Shown: positions 44,711-55,884 of the stretch, in pieces
How positions within the stretch are numbered: the stretch's first letter is position 1
How the letters are laid out: every line of letters starts with the position of its first letter
Assembly: GCA_013115135.1 (NCBI GenBank)
Contig: JABANP010000028.1
Span: forward strand, 62,001 to 126,000
Direction: 5' to 3'
Source: Perkinsus olseni
Taxonomy: Eukaryota > Perkinsozoa > Perkinsida > Perkinsidae
DNA length: 64,000 nt
Made by a program: the position numbers and the translations under genes
Notes under the pieces: generated by a model
What the model was told of the DNA's origin: nothing
Database searches by the model: none
What the model saw: only the letters and a program-made list of their open reading frames with translations

Positions 44711-47613
44711 ATGACCATTACCTCTCTTACCAGGCTGAATGAGGCTGTCCTGAAGACCTCATCGTACCGTATACTACAAACCGTCCATCGACGGTTCACT
44801 TCACAACCCGAAGGACCCCCAAAGGAGGTCCCTAAGTTGACTATAACCCCTCTGGAGATTGCTGGCCTACCAGGTAGGGTCTGCTCAACAGAGTGTGAGA
44901 GCTCCTCAGTCTTCCCTGCGGTTCAGTTCTGAAGTTCAAGGGTCGAGTAATGATAATTGACACGCCTGAGGAGGACGCCCAAGCTGCAGTGGCCTTCGAG
45001 AAAGGAGACCCTCCTTGGCTTTGATAGCGAGACCAAGCCGAGCCTCGTGCCCGGGGTCACCAACAAGACCGCTATCATACAAGTTGAGTACCATCACATG
45101 GTGTTGTTGTAGCGGTTCGTCAGTCAGATCGCCTCCGCTGCTGTTTGCGGTGTGTGGAGGGTACGGCAGCTGGACGCCCTGCCGCCTACCTTGACCAAGT
45201 TATTGACGGACCCCACCATCACGAAGGCCAGCCAGGGGGCTACCTCCGAGGTCGCCACGGTCTATCGGGAGTTCTCGGGTAGAGTAATACTCCCCTGTAC
45301 AGGTTGTGTTGGAAATTTGGTACAGGTCTCAAGTGCCAGGGCTTTGTTGACCTCCATCTGCTGGCCATGGGGCTGCGGTGTAACCCTCGGAGCCTGCAGG
45401 GCCTCTGCGCACTCTTCCTGCACAAACGACTGCTGAAGGCCGAGAGGATATCCAACTGGGAGCAGGTTAGGGCGGTGGCCTTGTTGCACGCGGGTTGGCG
45501 GCACTCTGAGGTGGTCAGATACCGCTCAGTCCGAGTCAACTAGAGTACGCTGCCACCGATGCCTGGGTGTCGCGGCAAGTACTGGAGGCCATGCGAGCTG
45601 CGTTCTGCGTGGAAAAGTACTGTGGCTAGAGAGGGGATGAGGGGGCCCAGGTGCTGATTATCAGGCTGAGCTTTGAGCGGCCCATAAACCCCGATGATCT
45701 CGGACTGGTCCCCAGGACCCCAGCCTCGATCAACCAACCCCTGCGAGTAGGGCTGGAGTTATCCCTTCCTTGGACACCTGCTCCTCTGGCCTAGATACCC
45801 TTCAAGAGTAGCCCTTATGTCGGCTCTCAGGCAGCGGCTAACTCGTCCACATCTCCCTCCAAGGCCGGCGTGAAGGCCCTAGCTACCCTCTGCGTGGAGC
45901 GGGCGTACGTCCTCACAGTCGAGTCTTTTGAGCCAGCGATGGGTGAGCACTTCCGGAGTGCCTCTCAGCTCCCTCATAACCATGCTCAGGTGGTTTCCGA
46001 TGTTCCCTCAAGGTTAACCTCAGGCACGACGGCCGACCGCACGTCCTGCAGTGTCGATCTCGTGGAGGTGCTGCCCTCAACCCTGGTCCACTCAGCCGCA
46101 GCACGATACTCGTCAGGTGCACACCTCGATAAGGGCGGCTCAGGATGACGCTGCGGACGTGATGTTGGCCGCCATAGGGCAACTCACTGGAGAGGTCTCG
46201 GAGGGGCAGACTGCCGCGGCCGCGACCGCCTCTACTAGTACTTCTGCCAGTCGTGTGACATGAGTGTTTCTGGAGCGTAGAGCCCTTGAGTGGAGTAAAG
46301 CAATACGAATGGTGGCGTGGCGGGTTGGCAGTGGTCGGGTAGTACCCATCTGTATGGAAGAACCAGCGGCAGCTTCCCCATCGTCGTCATTGTTATTGCG
46401 GATTCTGGGGGCATTGGCTGCCTACCAGAACAGACTGTCTGAGGAGCTCGCCAAAGTGGAGATGGAGTAGTAGAGAGGAGGGTGGGTTGCCGGTACGCTC
46501 TCGCCAGGTACGAAAGGGACCCTCCCAGGGCCATATGTACGGCTACTAGGATAAGTCTGCAGCAACGTCGGGTTGCCAATCGAATGAGACTTATCGGCAA
46601 CCGTTACATCGCTAGCCTGGCAGCCCTCGAGCGGACCTTCCCGCCCCCTGTGGTGCCTGCCTGTAGGCTCGCTGCTCGTACCATTCCCTTCTGAGACTGT
46701 CCTGTTAGTTACTCAGCAGCCGACGTCGCCCGCTCAAGGAGTTGGGGCGACGTCATTGCCCCTTACTATGCAATTGCCATTGGGGGACCGAGGAACAGTC
46801 AAGGCCGAGTCTGTCATCGTCGTCGGAAGGTGTTATGGGTGTAGGGCCATCACACGGGTCACTTGGTGTCAGGCATGTTGTGTGGTACTCCGTCCCCCTC
46901 GAGGTCAATAGAGTCCTCCACCGCCTCCTCGGCCTCCTCGGAGATGGTAGTAGCTCAGGGGAGCATCCGTAGGGAGCGCATTCTTTCAGTCTCTTCAACA
47001 GCATACTCCTGAGCAGCTCCGATTTTCCTCTCCAGTGGCCGTCACTCGGCAGTCCACGCCCAGCTCTGGTAGCTCTCGGAAAGTCTTCCCATAAGAAGTG
47101 TGAAGTCCCTGAGTGCACGAGGCTAGCTCGCGGGAGTAGGCGCGCAAGCACGAAGATGCGCCTCTCACGGTGGCGGCCGGCGATGTTTTTGCGGCAGAGT
47201 AGCTCGAGGGTCCTCCAGCTACTGTGGTACTCACGGTGGTGGACGAAGATGCCAACAGGAAGGCTGCGCCAGTGGGGCTGCGGGAGCTAGCAATTTCTGT
47301 GTCACGCACGGCGGTGGTAGACGATGTAGCGTGGCCGAGTGTCCGAAGGCTTCCTGTGCCAAGTCCGACAGATGCTTCGAACACGGTGGGGGGCGACGGT
47401 GCTCTTATGAAGGATGTGGTAGAGGAGCGGTAGGCTTGACAGAGTACTGCATCAGGCATGGTGGTGGCAAGAGGTGCGGGCTTCGAGGGGTGTACTAAAG
47501 GGGCTGTCAGTGGCGGCTTCTGTGTCCGGCATGGGAACCAGGTCAATGGGACTCCGGAGTCGAGGGCTTCAGGGTACTTCGTGATGCTGATACTCCGCCG
47601 GGCTCTGCAGTAA
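44711..47613 (+). CDS. 3'-5' exonuclease (DEDDy) reading on into Cys/His HGGG repeats
   Basis: The N-terminal half is a RNase D/WRN-type exonuclease: motif I FDSETKPSLVPGVTNKTAII with the DxE pair, middle GATSEVATVYREFSG and FVDLHLLAMGLRCNPRSLQG, and motif III EYAATDAWVSRQVLEAM with the Y-x3-D of DEDDy enzymes. The start (LTRLNEAVLKTSSYRILQTV) is basic and could target mitochondria. A TAG at 45627 would end a ~300-residue enzyme. However, a GTACTG donor at that point splices in phase to TPASINQPLR and onward through VGSQAAANSSTSPSKAGVK, NRMRLIGNRYIASLAALE and QQPTSPAQGVGATSLPLTMQ into the Cys-rich repeats, stopping near 47611-47613. Whether this is one gene or two is open. The join near 44989-45005 needs either a short intron or one base skipped. 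Confidence 0.65.
47098..47535 (+). repeat. Cys/His 'HGGG-R-C' protein repeats
   Basis: About six coding repeats of some 24 residues share the pattern R/K-R-C-x-x-x-x-C-x10-C-x-x-H-G-G-G. Examples are THGGGRRCQQEGCASGAAGA, THGGGRRCSVAECPKASCAK and EHGGGRRCSYEGCGRGAVGL; the last closes with GGFCVRHG. This repeat is widespread in protists and is often annotated 'WRKY19-like', probably as a zinc-binding array. No start-codon-bounded open frame covers it, so it is easy to miss. One base too many in GGG (47478-47480) breaks the last repeat. Confidence 0.8.
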
Positions 47614-47866
47614 TCTCTCCGGCCACTTCTATTGGATCCAGTTATGGTGAGGTGATGGCTGGTGGGTCTCTCGAGTGGACGGGAAGTTCTCAAGTTGCGG
47701 TACTACCAAGGAACGAGTTGTGATATTTTTTGATGTGCGTATTACGACAGTAGTGATAATATAGCAGGGACATGCGGGCCATGTTTCCAGTCCTCGATGA
47801 TGTTGTGTCGGGCTGAGTACAGCGTAGAGAGATCACAGACTGCCATCTCAGTGGTCAAGGACCAGT

Positions 47867-50800
47867 ATGACGCACGCGGCTATCGATGCTGACTCGGAGC
47901 AGTGGTGCCAGGACTTGGCATTCTCAGCAACAGCGGTCGTAGTGGCAACTGAGCAGGCCAAGGAGGTTGTCTGGCAGGCCCACAGGATGACCATTCCTCG
48001 TAAGCCTCCCGCCGGCCACCTTGTCTGTACTGAGCCCTGCTTCAGAGCTGCTGCAGCCCTTCGGGGGCTACTACACGCCCCTGACGGTACAGGCCCGCAC
48101 CAACGGCAGACCGCGGCAAGTGGAAGTACTGAGGGTCACCGAGGCCCCTTCGTTATGTCGACTCTCAGGGTTTTCGGATTCGGTTTGTGGCAACGGAGGA
48201 GGCCAGTCAAGTACCGGAGTCGATCGCACAAGACCAATCAGCGAAGGCTTTTGCCGCCTGCGTGCCTCAGGATGGTACCACTCTTTCCTCGACTCTCCGG
48301 GATGTTACGCCCTGGTGTCAGGCCAGTCCCTTGAGGGGACCTCCCCGCCATGGTTCGATGCATGGCTGTCCTCAGAGGTCACATCCCTAGCATTTAGTGA
48401 CCATGAGTGAGCGCTTCCCTGAGGTGAAGGCCTGTCCACCGGCATGTTCTCTGTAGATGCATTTCCCAGCCACTGGCCACCGTGCTGGTGGCGTCCACTA
48501 GCGTGTTGGAGCCTGCCATGGCGGACAGCGGCGAGGCTGCGGACCCTATACAGTCCTTCGAGCAGCTCATGCATGAGTCGAACATGCCTCCCCTCGCCAG
48601 GCGGGGTGTCCTCGATCCAGATGCCGCTCGGATGAAGGTGGGTACGGGGCTGAGGGGCCGTGGCCCTTATCGCCGTCTTAGGTGCTCATCCACGACCCTT
48701 CGAAGGCCCCTCCTGGCCTCGATTTGGACGCCTTGCTCAGTCTGATGCAGAAGACCTATTCTCCGCAGAGCTGTTTTATCCTAGTCGTAGGGGAAGGGTC
48801 GGAGCCTCCCGTCCCCGACATACAGGCCCTCTTCCGGTAGGCGATGGTCATGAGTGGTCGTTCGGACACTGGGTCGGATTCTCAGGCGAAACCCCTTTCC
48901 ACCTGTCCTAGATGAGTATGCCGCAACAGGCGTGCAGTGGAGCGAGATTGATGACTTGCAACGGCTAGGTGGGCGCATCCCCTGCCCTCTGTCGACCTCG
49001 CGATGCACTCGAGTAGCCTGCCCTCGTCCTTTGGCGACTCGGCGTTCGCTTGCCTTCGATACCTGGGCTAGAGCCCCTTGTCCCATTAGGTACGGCTATA
49101 GTGACTGAGTGTGCGGTACCCTGGGCGGAGAGAAACTGGCAGAGTTGGACGAGACCATCTCGCTCAAGCGTAAAGGCTTTCGTAACGCCTTCAGTCGGTT
49201 CCTGAGGAAACCCAACCTCCCTGGCACGGAGGTCATCAATGGCCCCATCGGCAGTGGCCAGGGTGAGTTCGTCACGACTCTTCGGTGAGCATCAGGGCGT
49301 CTCCTGCAGACCCCCATGGTACTCGGACGGCTCCTGAGGGATATACGCTATCCAGCTTGGAGTGGCAAATCCGTCTGGCCGGCGACCTCGCCTTCCACCT
49401 TCGAGACTATCCTCAGGCATTGGCCTACTACCGACAGGTACAGTGGTCTGCGGTTCCCAGCCTGGAGGATATCTGTGCTGATGTAGGTAACGCCGGACTT
49501 CAAGCAGGACCACCAATGGGGTGTGGCCGCTGGTGCCTACGAGATGTCCGCGGTGGCTGCCTGGCTGTCCCACATCTCCAGCGGCGGTGAGGGCGTGGCC
49601 GTCTCGGAGGTGTCTCGCTACATGGACAACGCGGTGGAGTTGTACAGGAAGGCTGGTCCACGCTTCTATCGGCATGCGATGCGGTGAGTCTTCTTCGGTC
49701 TTCGGGTTGGCTTATTACTCGTGATGCATCAGGGCTGCTATCATACAGTCGGCGATCTTACGAGGACGTGTTGAGAGCCCCCAAAGGCTCCTCAAGGCCA
49801 ACGGTGACATCCCTGATGCTGGTCTGAGGTGTGCCCTCATCCTGGAGAGGGCCGCTAGGCTGCAGCGGGATGCCGGTCAGGTAGAATGAACCCTCCCTAG
49901 TCCGCGTCTGTACTTATTGGACTTCTGGCAGTTACGTAAGATGTGCTTCCACCTGGTCCTGGCTGGGCATACTTTTAATAAGGCCGGCTACAAGCAATGG
50001 GCTCTAGCGTACGGTCTTCGTAGACGGTCAGGGTGACGTACTCTCTGCAGGTGCTACAAGGCGGTCGTGCCGGAGTATGCTGGCAAGGGTTGGACGCACA
50101 TCACCGACCATCTCCTTTTCACCATGGCCAAGCAGACCTTCGCCCTTGGTGACACCACCAAGAGCATCGCTTACTTCACGGATCTCTTCAACTCAATCAC
50201 TCCTCCAGAAGGACGCTCGGTCGACCATCTCCGTGGCGAAGCAGCACAACTACCTCAAGGGCTTCCTCTACGTCCTGCGTAGTCGCTACGGTAAGGAGAT
50301 GCTGGACGTGCCGGCCGGAAGAGCGAGTAGACGTTATCCTGCCCAAGGTGAGCGCTGGTGGTATCCGTACTGGTTGCAAGGCCGGGCTTCAGGTGAGTAT
50401 CGGCGATGTCAGTACTACCGTAGGGCAACCCCTCCACAGGGCAGCGTCCGACGGGACGGAGGAGGCGGCAGGAGGTCGAAGCGACTCTGTGACCTTCACG
50501 AACCATCCGATAGAGACAGAGGTGGAGAGTTGGGGGTCCATCTGTGGCCTTAGTCCCGATACGGACAGGGCCCCTGCTGATGACTCTGGGGTTATTCTCG
50601 TTGGTCAACGGGTTTATGCGACCCTGGTCGTCACGAACCCACTGCAGATCCCCAATCGACATTACGGATATACGGCTGGACTTCGAGGACCCCACCTTGG
50701 TGGACTCCTCACTGGGGGAGCCAATCCATCTGGAGGGGACCAGATGGCTACTGTGAGGGTGGAGATAACCCCTAGGGTGGTAGGGAAGATCGTAGTGACT

Positions 50801-51834
50801 GGGGCTCAGTGGGTGCTGGATAACACTGCCCCTTGCTGCTGGACGTGCCCTAAAGGAGCAACGAGTGTCGGTCACTGCCGTGGACAGCATGCCCCTCATC
50901 CGAGCGGCCTTCCCTAGTTTACGAGGGGACGCAGGGGAGCTGCTGGTGGGCGAACTAAGGCGTCCATCAATCACTCTCACCAACGCTGGTACTGAGACTA
51001 TCGACAAGGTGGAGTGGTTCTACTCGCATAAGGACAGGGCCATCGCCATCAGCGCCCAGGGAAGGGAGGTCTCTTCCCGTCCCCTGGAGGTTGGTGCCTC
51101 AGTTGAGGTCCCCTTCACCATTCGCGGTCACCACGTTGGTCATCATAGAGTTCGCCTAGCCGCTCGAGGGGTTGGTGTCAGTGGCAGAATCACCTGGACG
51201 TGCCTGGAGAGGGACGTCTTCGTTCATCCTGGAGTACAACTAAAGCTGGCTGGCGTTGGCTCCCCCAAGGCCGGTCCCTCGCCGGGCAGTTCTGGTACCG
51301 ATACGGTGCCTGGTCACGAACCTCTCTCCGACGTATACTATCCTGCTGGACAGGAGTGGCCCTCTGGACGTGTACCCTTCCTCCGCCCTAGGAGCACTGC
51401 AGGTCGAAGAGGCCCTGCCCGTACCCGAGGGGCAGGGGACGCTCGGCCCTGGTAGGAGCCTTCAGATGATCTACTGGGTTACCATTGGCGGTGAGTATTC
51501 CTCTGCGGCCTCTGAAGGAGGGGATTTCCTCCTCAACGAAGCTAAGACGGCGCAGGACATGTCCACCAACAGGAGGACCAAAACCCTGGGTGATCTCGGC
51601 CTGCCAATTCAGGCCCCTGTCAAGAAGGGCGTCTCCAAGGCGGCTTCTGAGCATTACCACATCGTTCTCAATTGGAGACTTGACAACGCGGAAGATCGCT
51701 GTGGGCAGTCGTTCTGTCCTCATGTAACTCTACTACATGCTGGACGACCGAAGACGGAACGTGAACAGACTTCGTCACCACGAAAGTCGCCATTGGACAG
51801 CAACACCCTCAAGGCCTTGACGGGTCTTGTGTAA
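47867..51834 (+). CDS. TRAPPC8: TRAPPC8 / Trs85 subunit of the TRAPP III complex
   Basis: This is the TRAPP III-specific subunit that directs Ypt1/Rab1 activation in secretion and autophagy. ATG at 47867 starts MTHAAIDADSEQWCQDLAFS; the next exon gives SELLQPFGGYYTP. Conserved later blocks are LDETISLKRKGFRNAFSRFL with the FLRKPNLPGTE continuation, the TPR-like SLEWQIRLAGDLAFHLRDYP, YEMSAVAAWLSHISSGG, YRKAGPRFYRHAM, LRCALILERAARLQRDAGQ, MCFHLVLAGHTFNKAGYKQW, and AGKGWTHITDHLLFTMAKQT with FALGDTTKSIAYF. The C-terminal half (TLTNAGTETIDKVEWFYSH, LEVGASVEVPFTI) has the beta-rich ASNTR-like character of Trs85/Trs120 proteins. It ends at 51834 after LKALTGLV. At least ten introns of about 45-60 nt are in phase. 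Length near 1,100 residues fits the family. Confidence 0.85.
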
Positions 51835-52510
51835 CAGTTTCGATATTTTTTATCATAGTTGTGTACTGTTTCTCATCCTCTGGTATGCCGTTGAGTTTCA
51901 CAGTTAGTCCTTTCCTGCGCAACACCCCTTCAACCAGGCAGGTGACAGCCCCAGTTTAAGGGGATAGCTGCGGGCTCAGTCACTGCCTGAACCCTGGTAG
52001 TACGATACAGTATGTTACACCACCGGGCTTGCGATAAGTAGGAGGGCCCCCAGAGACTTCCCTGGCTGCCAGCCGAAGAATGCTGTACCCCCTGATGTCC
52101 CTAGCGGACAGTCAGTACCAAGCTCCTCTCACTCTCATATCACAACGCTTGGTGATATGCCAACCAGCTTTGGCACTCGAGCCTATCGTAAGGCCAGCCT
52201 GCTGGCTTGAGTACGAACGATGTTTACTAATGGTATCATCGACTAATAGTAAAAACAACAGGAAATTACTATGGAGGGGAGTATCTATCGCACATGCGGG
52301 AGCTTTATGGGAGAACTGAATCGCGCCTGCAATCCCTCGACCGTTGACCAGTCGTCGACTCAAACGCGAGTGCGTGGGTGGGGGACTAACACAGTCATTG
52401 ATGGACAAAATCAAAAATGCTCAATTTGCCAGAGTATTCCAATAGAGCGAAAATCGTTGAATGATCGTGATCGTCAGAGGTTGCGTCGCGGGGCTTCCTT
52501 GTCCTGCTTG
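51835..52510. other. Convergent 3' intergenic region, no gene seen
   Basis: This is the space between two converging genes, TRAPPC8 (plus) and the desaturase-like gene (minus). Open frames on both strands are short and lack motifs. I see no RNA gene or repeat array. It probably holds two 3' UTRs. Confidence 0.5.
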
Positions 52511-55136
52511 TCACCCCGGAACTGCGCGCATCCGATATTGCAGCAGTTCCTGAGACACACTTGGGAGACTTCGTCGGCAAGGACTGGGACGCACCTTGAT
52601 CTCCTCATGGGACATCTCACCACTGAGGTCTACAAATAGAGTGGCTAGACGATCGATGTTGTTGGTTATGATAAGCACGAACAACTCGAACGCTTGCGTC
52701 CCTCGGAAGATGGTCGCCTTGTGCTTCTTATAGATCTCAATCTCCTTTTTGAAGAATCTAGAATGTACTAAAAGACAACATGCGGTTATGAGGGAGGGTT
52801 GGGAGACCATCGCACTCACCTAGGGTAATCCTCGTACCACAAAGTAGGGTGCTGATGGTGCACTACATGATAGTCCGCTTCGAAGACCTGAGAGGGAGGG
52901 GTTGCTCCGCAGGTGCGCAGCTGTTGCCTACGTTGTAGTGGCCATCGAGGATGGTGATACTCGTTATATAGTCGTTATCAGGGTCCTTAGGGTCTACCCA
53001 TGCATGCCAAGTGTAGTTGACTGCCGCCTGAGTTGGAGAAGGAGCATAGAGCGCTTATTGTCGATTGTTTTGAAAATGCGCAGGTTTGAGGGATTCGGGG
53101 TACGCTGAGCACGCTATCAGCGAGATGAGTGGTAGTTCAGTTCTCGTGGGTTGGAGGGGCATGGGACTGACCAGAAGCGTGACGGCCTCCAAGTGGGGGT
53201 ATACCCAATAGGCGAGGGCTAATCGCCAATTGATTGTGAGTAGCGTGAGCATGATGCCATAGTAGGCCAGAGTCCCTGATGAAGGATGACACGTCTAGGT
53301 CGGCAGGGAAGCGGAGCTCAACCGACCTTTGAGTTGCTTCCAAGCCAGTCCCCTTTCACCACGGCCGTGGAGGTGCCAAGCTACACTGAGTCCAGACCAG
53401 AACCTACACGGGGCGCCTACGGACTCGAGGCTGGCCTTGCAAACGTACAGATAGAACTTCCCAAGGTATGTGATGAACTGCCGCGGATGGTTACGGTCGA
53501 ACTCCATCGTGGCTGAGTCGTCAAGTATGCCGTTATTATATCTGACAGCCCGAATGATATGTTGTTATTGACAGAATGTTGAGTATACTTGTGATGGACT
53601 TTGTTGTGGCCAACCTTATAACCCTCCGGGTACTCCACCGTAGAACATGAAGGAGCCCCACTCGATGAGCCTATTGAAGACCCTCCATCTTCCTTTGAAC
53701 ATGGGTACTGAGGAATGGGCTTCAATGTGGACCTGGAGGGAGGGTGGAAGGGGAGGGTGGGGAGGCACAGTGGTGACGCCTACAGTAGCATGCGTGTAGG
53801 CGAAGAAGGTGAAGTACGGCCCTAGACGGAAGAGATGGTAAACGACGAAGTGTGCAGGGTTGACCATAAACCAACCATCATACGGCATTGCCTTCTCTGC
53901 AACAAATACGTATCTGTTATCGAGACTGCCATCATGGTGAGAAGGAGTTCCTAGTACAGCATTGATAGGGGAATGACGAGGGCAAGCACGTAGGTGGGAA
54001 GATACACGTAAAACCGCTCTTGGGTCATTATTGATCGAGCTATGGTGCGCAGAAGGCCTCGTCCTGAGGATGGGCACGCTGCCACAACGTCGTGAGCTAC
54101 AGCGGACCTTGCTCCTTGACCATCTGGCGCAAGCGTCGAGGCACCAACGTGCCCCAGCACAGGCGGTTGAGCACGGCGTAGATGAGGATGGTAGTGGTGA
54201 CGAGAGCAACCGTGAGGGGAGCGGTCACAAGCGGCAGTGCACCACAGAGGAAGCCGATTTTAGATGGAATACTGGGAGTGATGGCCCCCTTCGGACCTGA
54301 GACGCAGCAGATCGCGATGTGAGCCAACCAGGATGGGGATTACGACTCAAGTAGATCTTATAGAGGAGAATGGCGGCCAGGTGACTGACGACCAATACCT
54401 GAGGTAATGGTCAGGGCGAGACTGCGTGGTCAGGACTCCAAGTACCGCGGCCTCGGTCGGGTTCTTATCGATAGCCAGCACTAACGCTGTGGTGACCCAG
54501 TAAAGCGCAACTGGATGGGGCACTCCACAGACCGTTCTCCGAGTGTGAAGGTGGCGATCATCACCGTTCCGGTTGTGCAAGGAGAAGCACGCGAACACGG
54601 TGACCAGGTACCTGACGAGGGGCCAGCTGGTGACAGAGGGGAGGTTGTTGGGATCATACCATAGTGAGCCGAGGAGCAGCGGGAAATATCTTGAAGAATC
54701 TTTGGTTTCTCCAGGGTTTACAGGAGGGAGGTCGCTCAGGGCATGGGCTGTCCGCAAGGCTCGATACCCTAAGGAGGGCAGCAGTGGCCGGCGCGGTGAA
54801 AGGGCGCTTACCGCTGGTCTGGAGGCAGAAGGTCGTAACAAAAATCCATGAGACAATCCAGTTGAGAGCTACCAGGGCGAGCTGACCCCACCTGAGAAGA
54901 GGATAGCCCTCAGGGAGCCGTACCAGCTCTCACCTGGTGGGGCTGCTCTGGAGGAAGAACATCATTCGAAGGGTGCGCCTATCGAAGGCCACCGCCAAGC
55001 CGACAGCGGTGGCAATGAAGCTCGTGACGAAGACGAGGTCGTAAGGCGGCGGGTAGGCCATTGCAAGGGCAGTACGTCCGAACCCTGCAATGATACGCCC
55101 AACTTGGCCGGGCCAAGACTCAATCGAGTGGTCCAT
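52511..55136 (-). CDS. Membrane fatty-acid desaturase/hydroxylase-like di-iron protein
   Basis: This is a multi-pass membrane enzyme of the three-histidine-box type. ATG at 55136 (MDHSIESWPGQVGRIIAGFG) leads to helices DLVFVTSFIATAVGLAVAF, WGQLALVALNWIVSWIFVTT and PLTVALVTTTILIYAVLNRL. Box 1 is HIEAH in VHIEAHSSVPMFKGRWRVFN, box 2 is HNKVHH in GYKVGHNKVHHKYTQHS, and box 3 is HVVHH in FEADYHVVHHQHPTLWYEDY. The C-terminus continues IYKKHKATIFRGTQAFELFV and ends near 52511. Box spacing fits the H-x3-H, H-x3-HH, H-x2-HH ligand set of desaturases and hydroxylases, which use O2 and two irons. Substrate cannot be read from sequence. The N-terminal membrane region is unusually long for a plain desaturase, and its order of exons is my reconstruction. 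Confidence 0.65.
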
Positions 55137-55467
55137 TGGATTTTTACACGGTACGATACGCAAGCCTGGCATGCCTCTCGGTAGAACCCATGCTCTTGTT
55201 CCCACTGAGCAAGGAATAGTGGATATACGAGGACACAAGTCTCCACTATGCGGCACATTGGCAAGTTGCGCCACCATGCCGCTACACATAGCAGGTTGCC
55301 AGGAGGTTCAAGACCGGTATCCGAAGTCGATCTCGACTGTGATTGGAGCCGATGTCCCGTGGCCCCGAGCGCAACGTTGATACTTTGTACGGCACACGTG
55401 CACCGACCGTCTATCAGCGCTTCGCTGGACACCGTTCATCATTACTCACTAATTACTTATCACACTT

Positions 55468-55884
55468 ATGCTTTCTCGAGTTTCCCTAACTATGATGCCC
55501 TCCAGTACTGATCAGCAGCGGTCGCTAGTTGCGACTTGCAACGATCGCAGCTGCGCCCCGATGATTTACATGCTCAGCAAGCGGGCAGCTTGCACGTGCA
55601 ACGGCGACGCCAAGACGGTCGCACGCACGTACATTCACCAGCTGCGTCCCATCCGAGATATTAGACCGGAAGAGGGACAACGGAGACTAGTGAAGTGCCA
55701 CGCTTGGGCGATGAAGCGATTCCTACTGATTTCGGCAGTCGAACCTCGAGTTCTCATGACGCCCCTCACACGGCGGCTTCGTCTACTAAAGCGCAGTGGA
55801 CGGGATAGTCAGACGGACACCATGTTCGTAACTTCTTTAGCGTTGATGGCGACGATTATAAGACACCTCGGACGGGTTGCTTGA
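55468..55884 (+). CDS. Hypothetical intronless ORF
   Basis: A 138-codon uninterrupted frame has a Cys- and Arg-rich middle (RAACTCNGDAKTVARTYIHQ) and a basic helical end (LTRRLRLLKRSG). I recognise no family. Nearly every other gene here has introns, so an intronless frame of this size may be chance. It sits in the 2.5 kb between the desaturase-like gene and eIF4A. ATG 55495 is a second possible start. Confidence 0.25.
   Translation: MLSRVSLTMMPSSTDQQRSLVATCNDRSCAPMIYMLSKRAACTCNGDAKTVARTYIHQLRPIRDIRPEEGQRRLVKCHAWAMKRFLLISAVEPRVLMTPLTRRLRLLKRSGRDSQTDTMFVTSLALMATIIRHLGRVA

Noticed and set aside
46995..47693. 232-codon minus-strand open frame
   Set aside because: It is a Ser/Thr/Pro-rich shadow of the plus-strand Cys/His HGGG repeats, which have clear internal periodicity.
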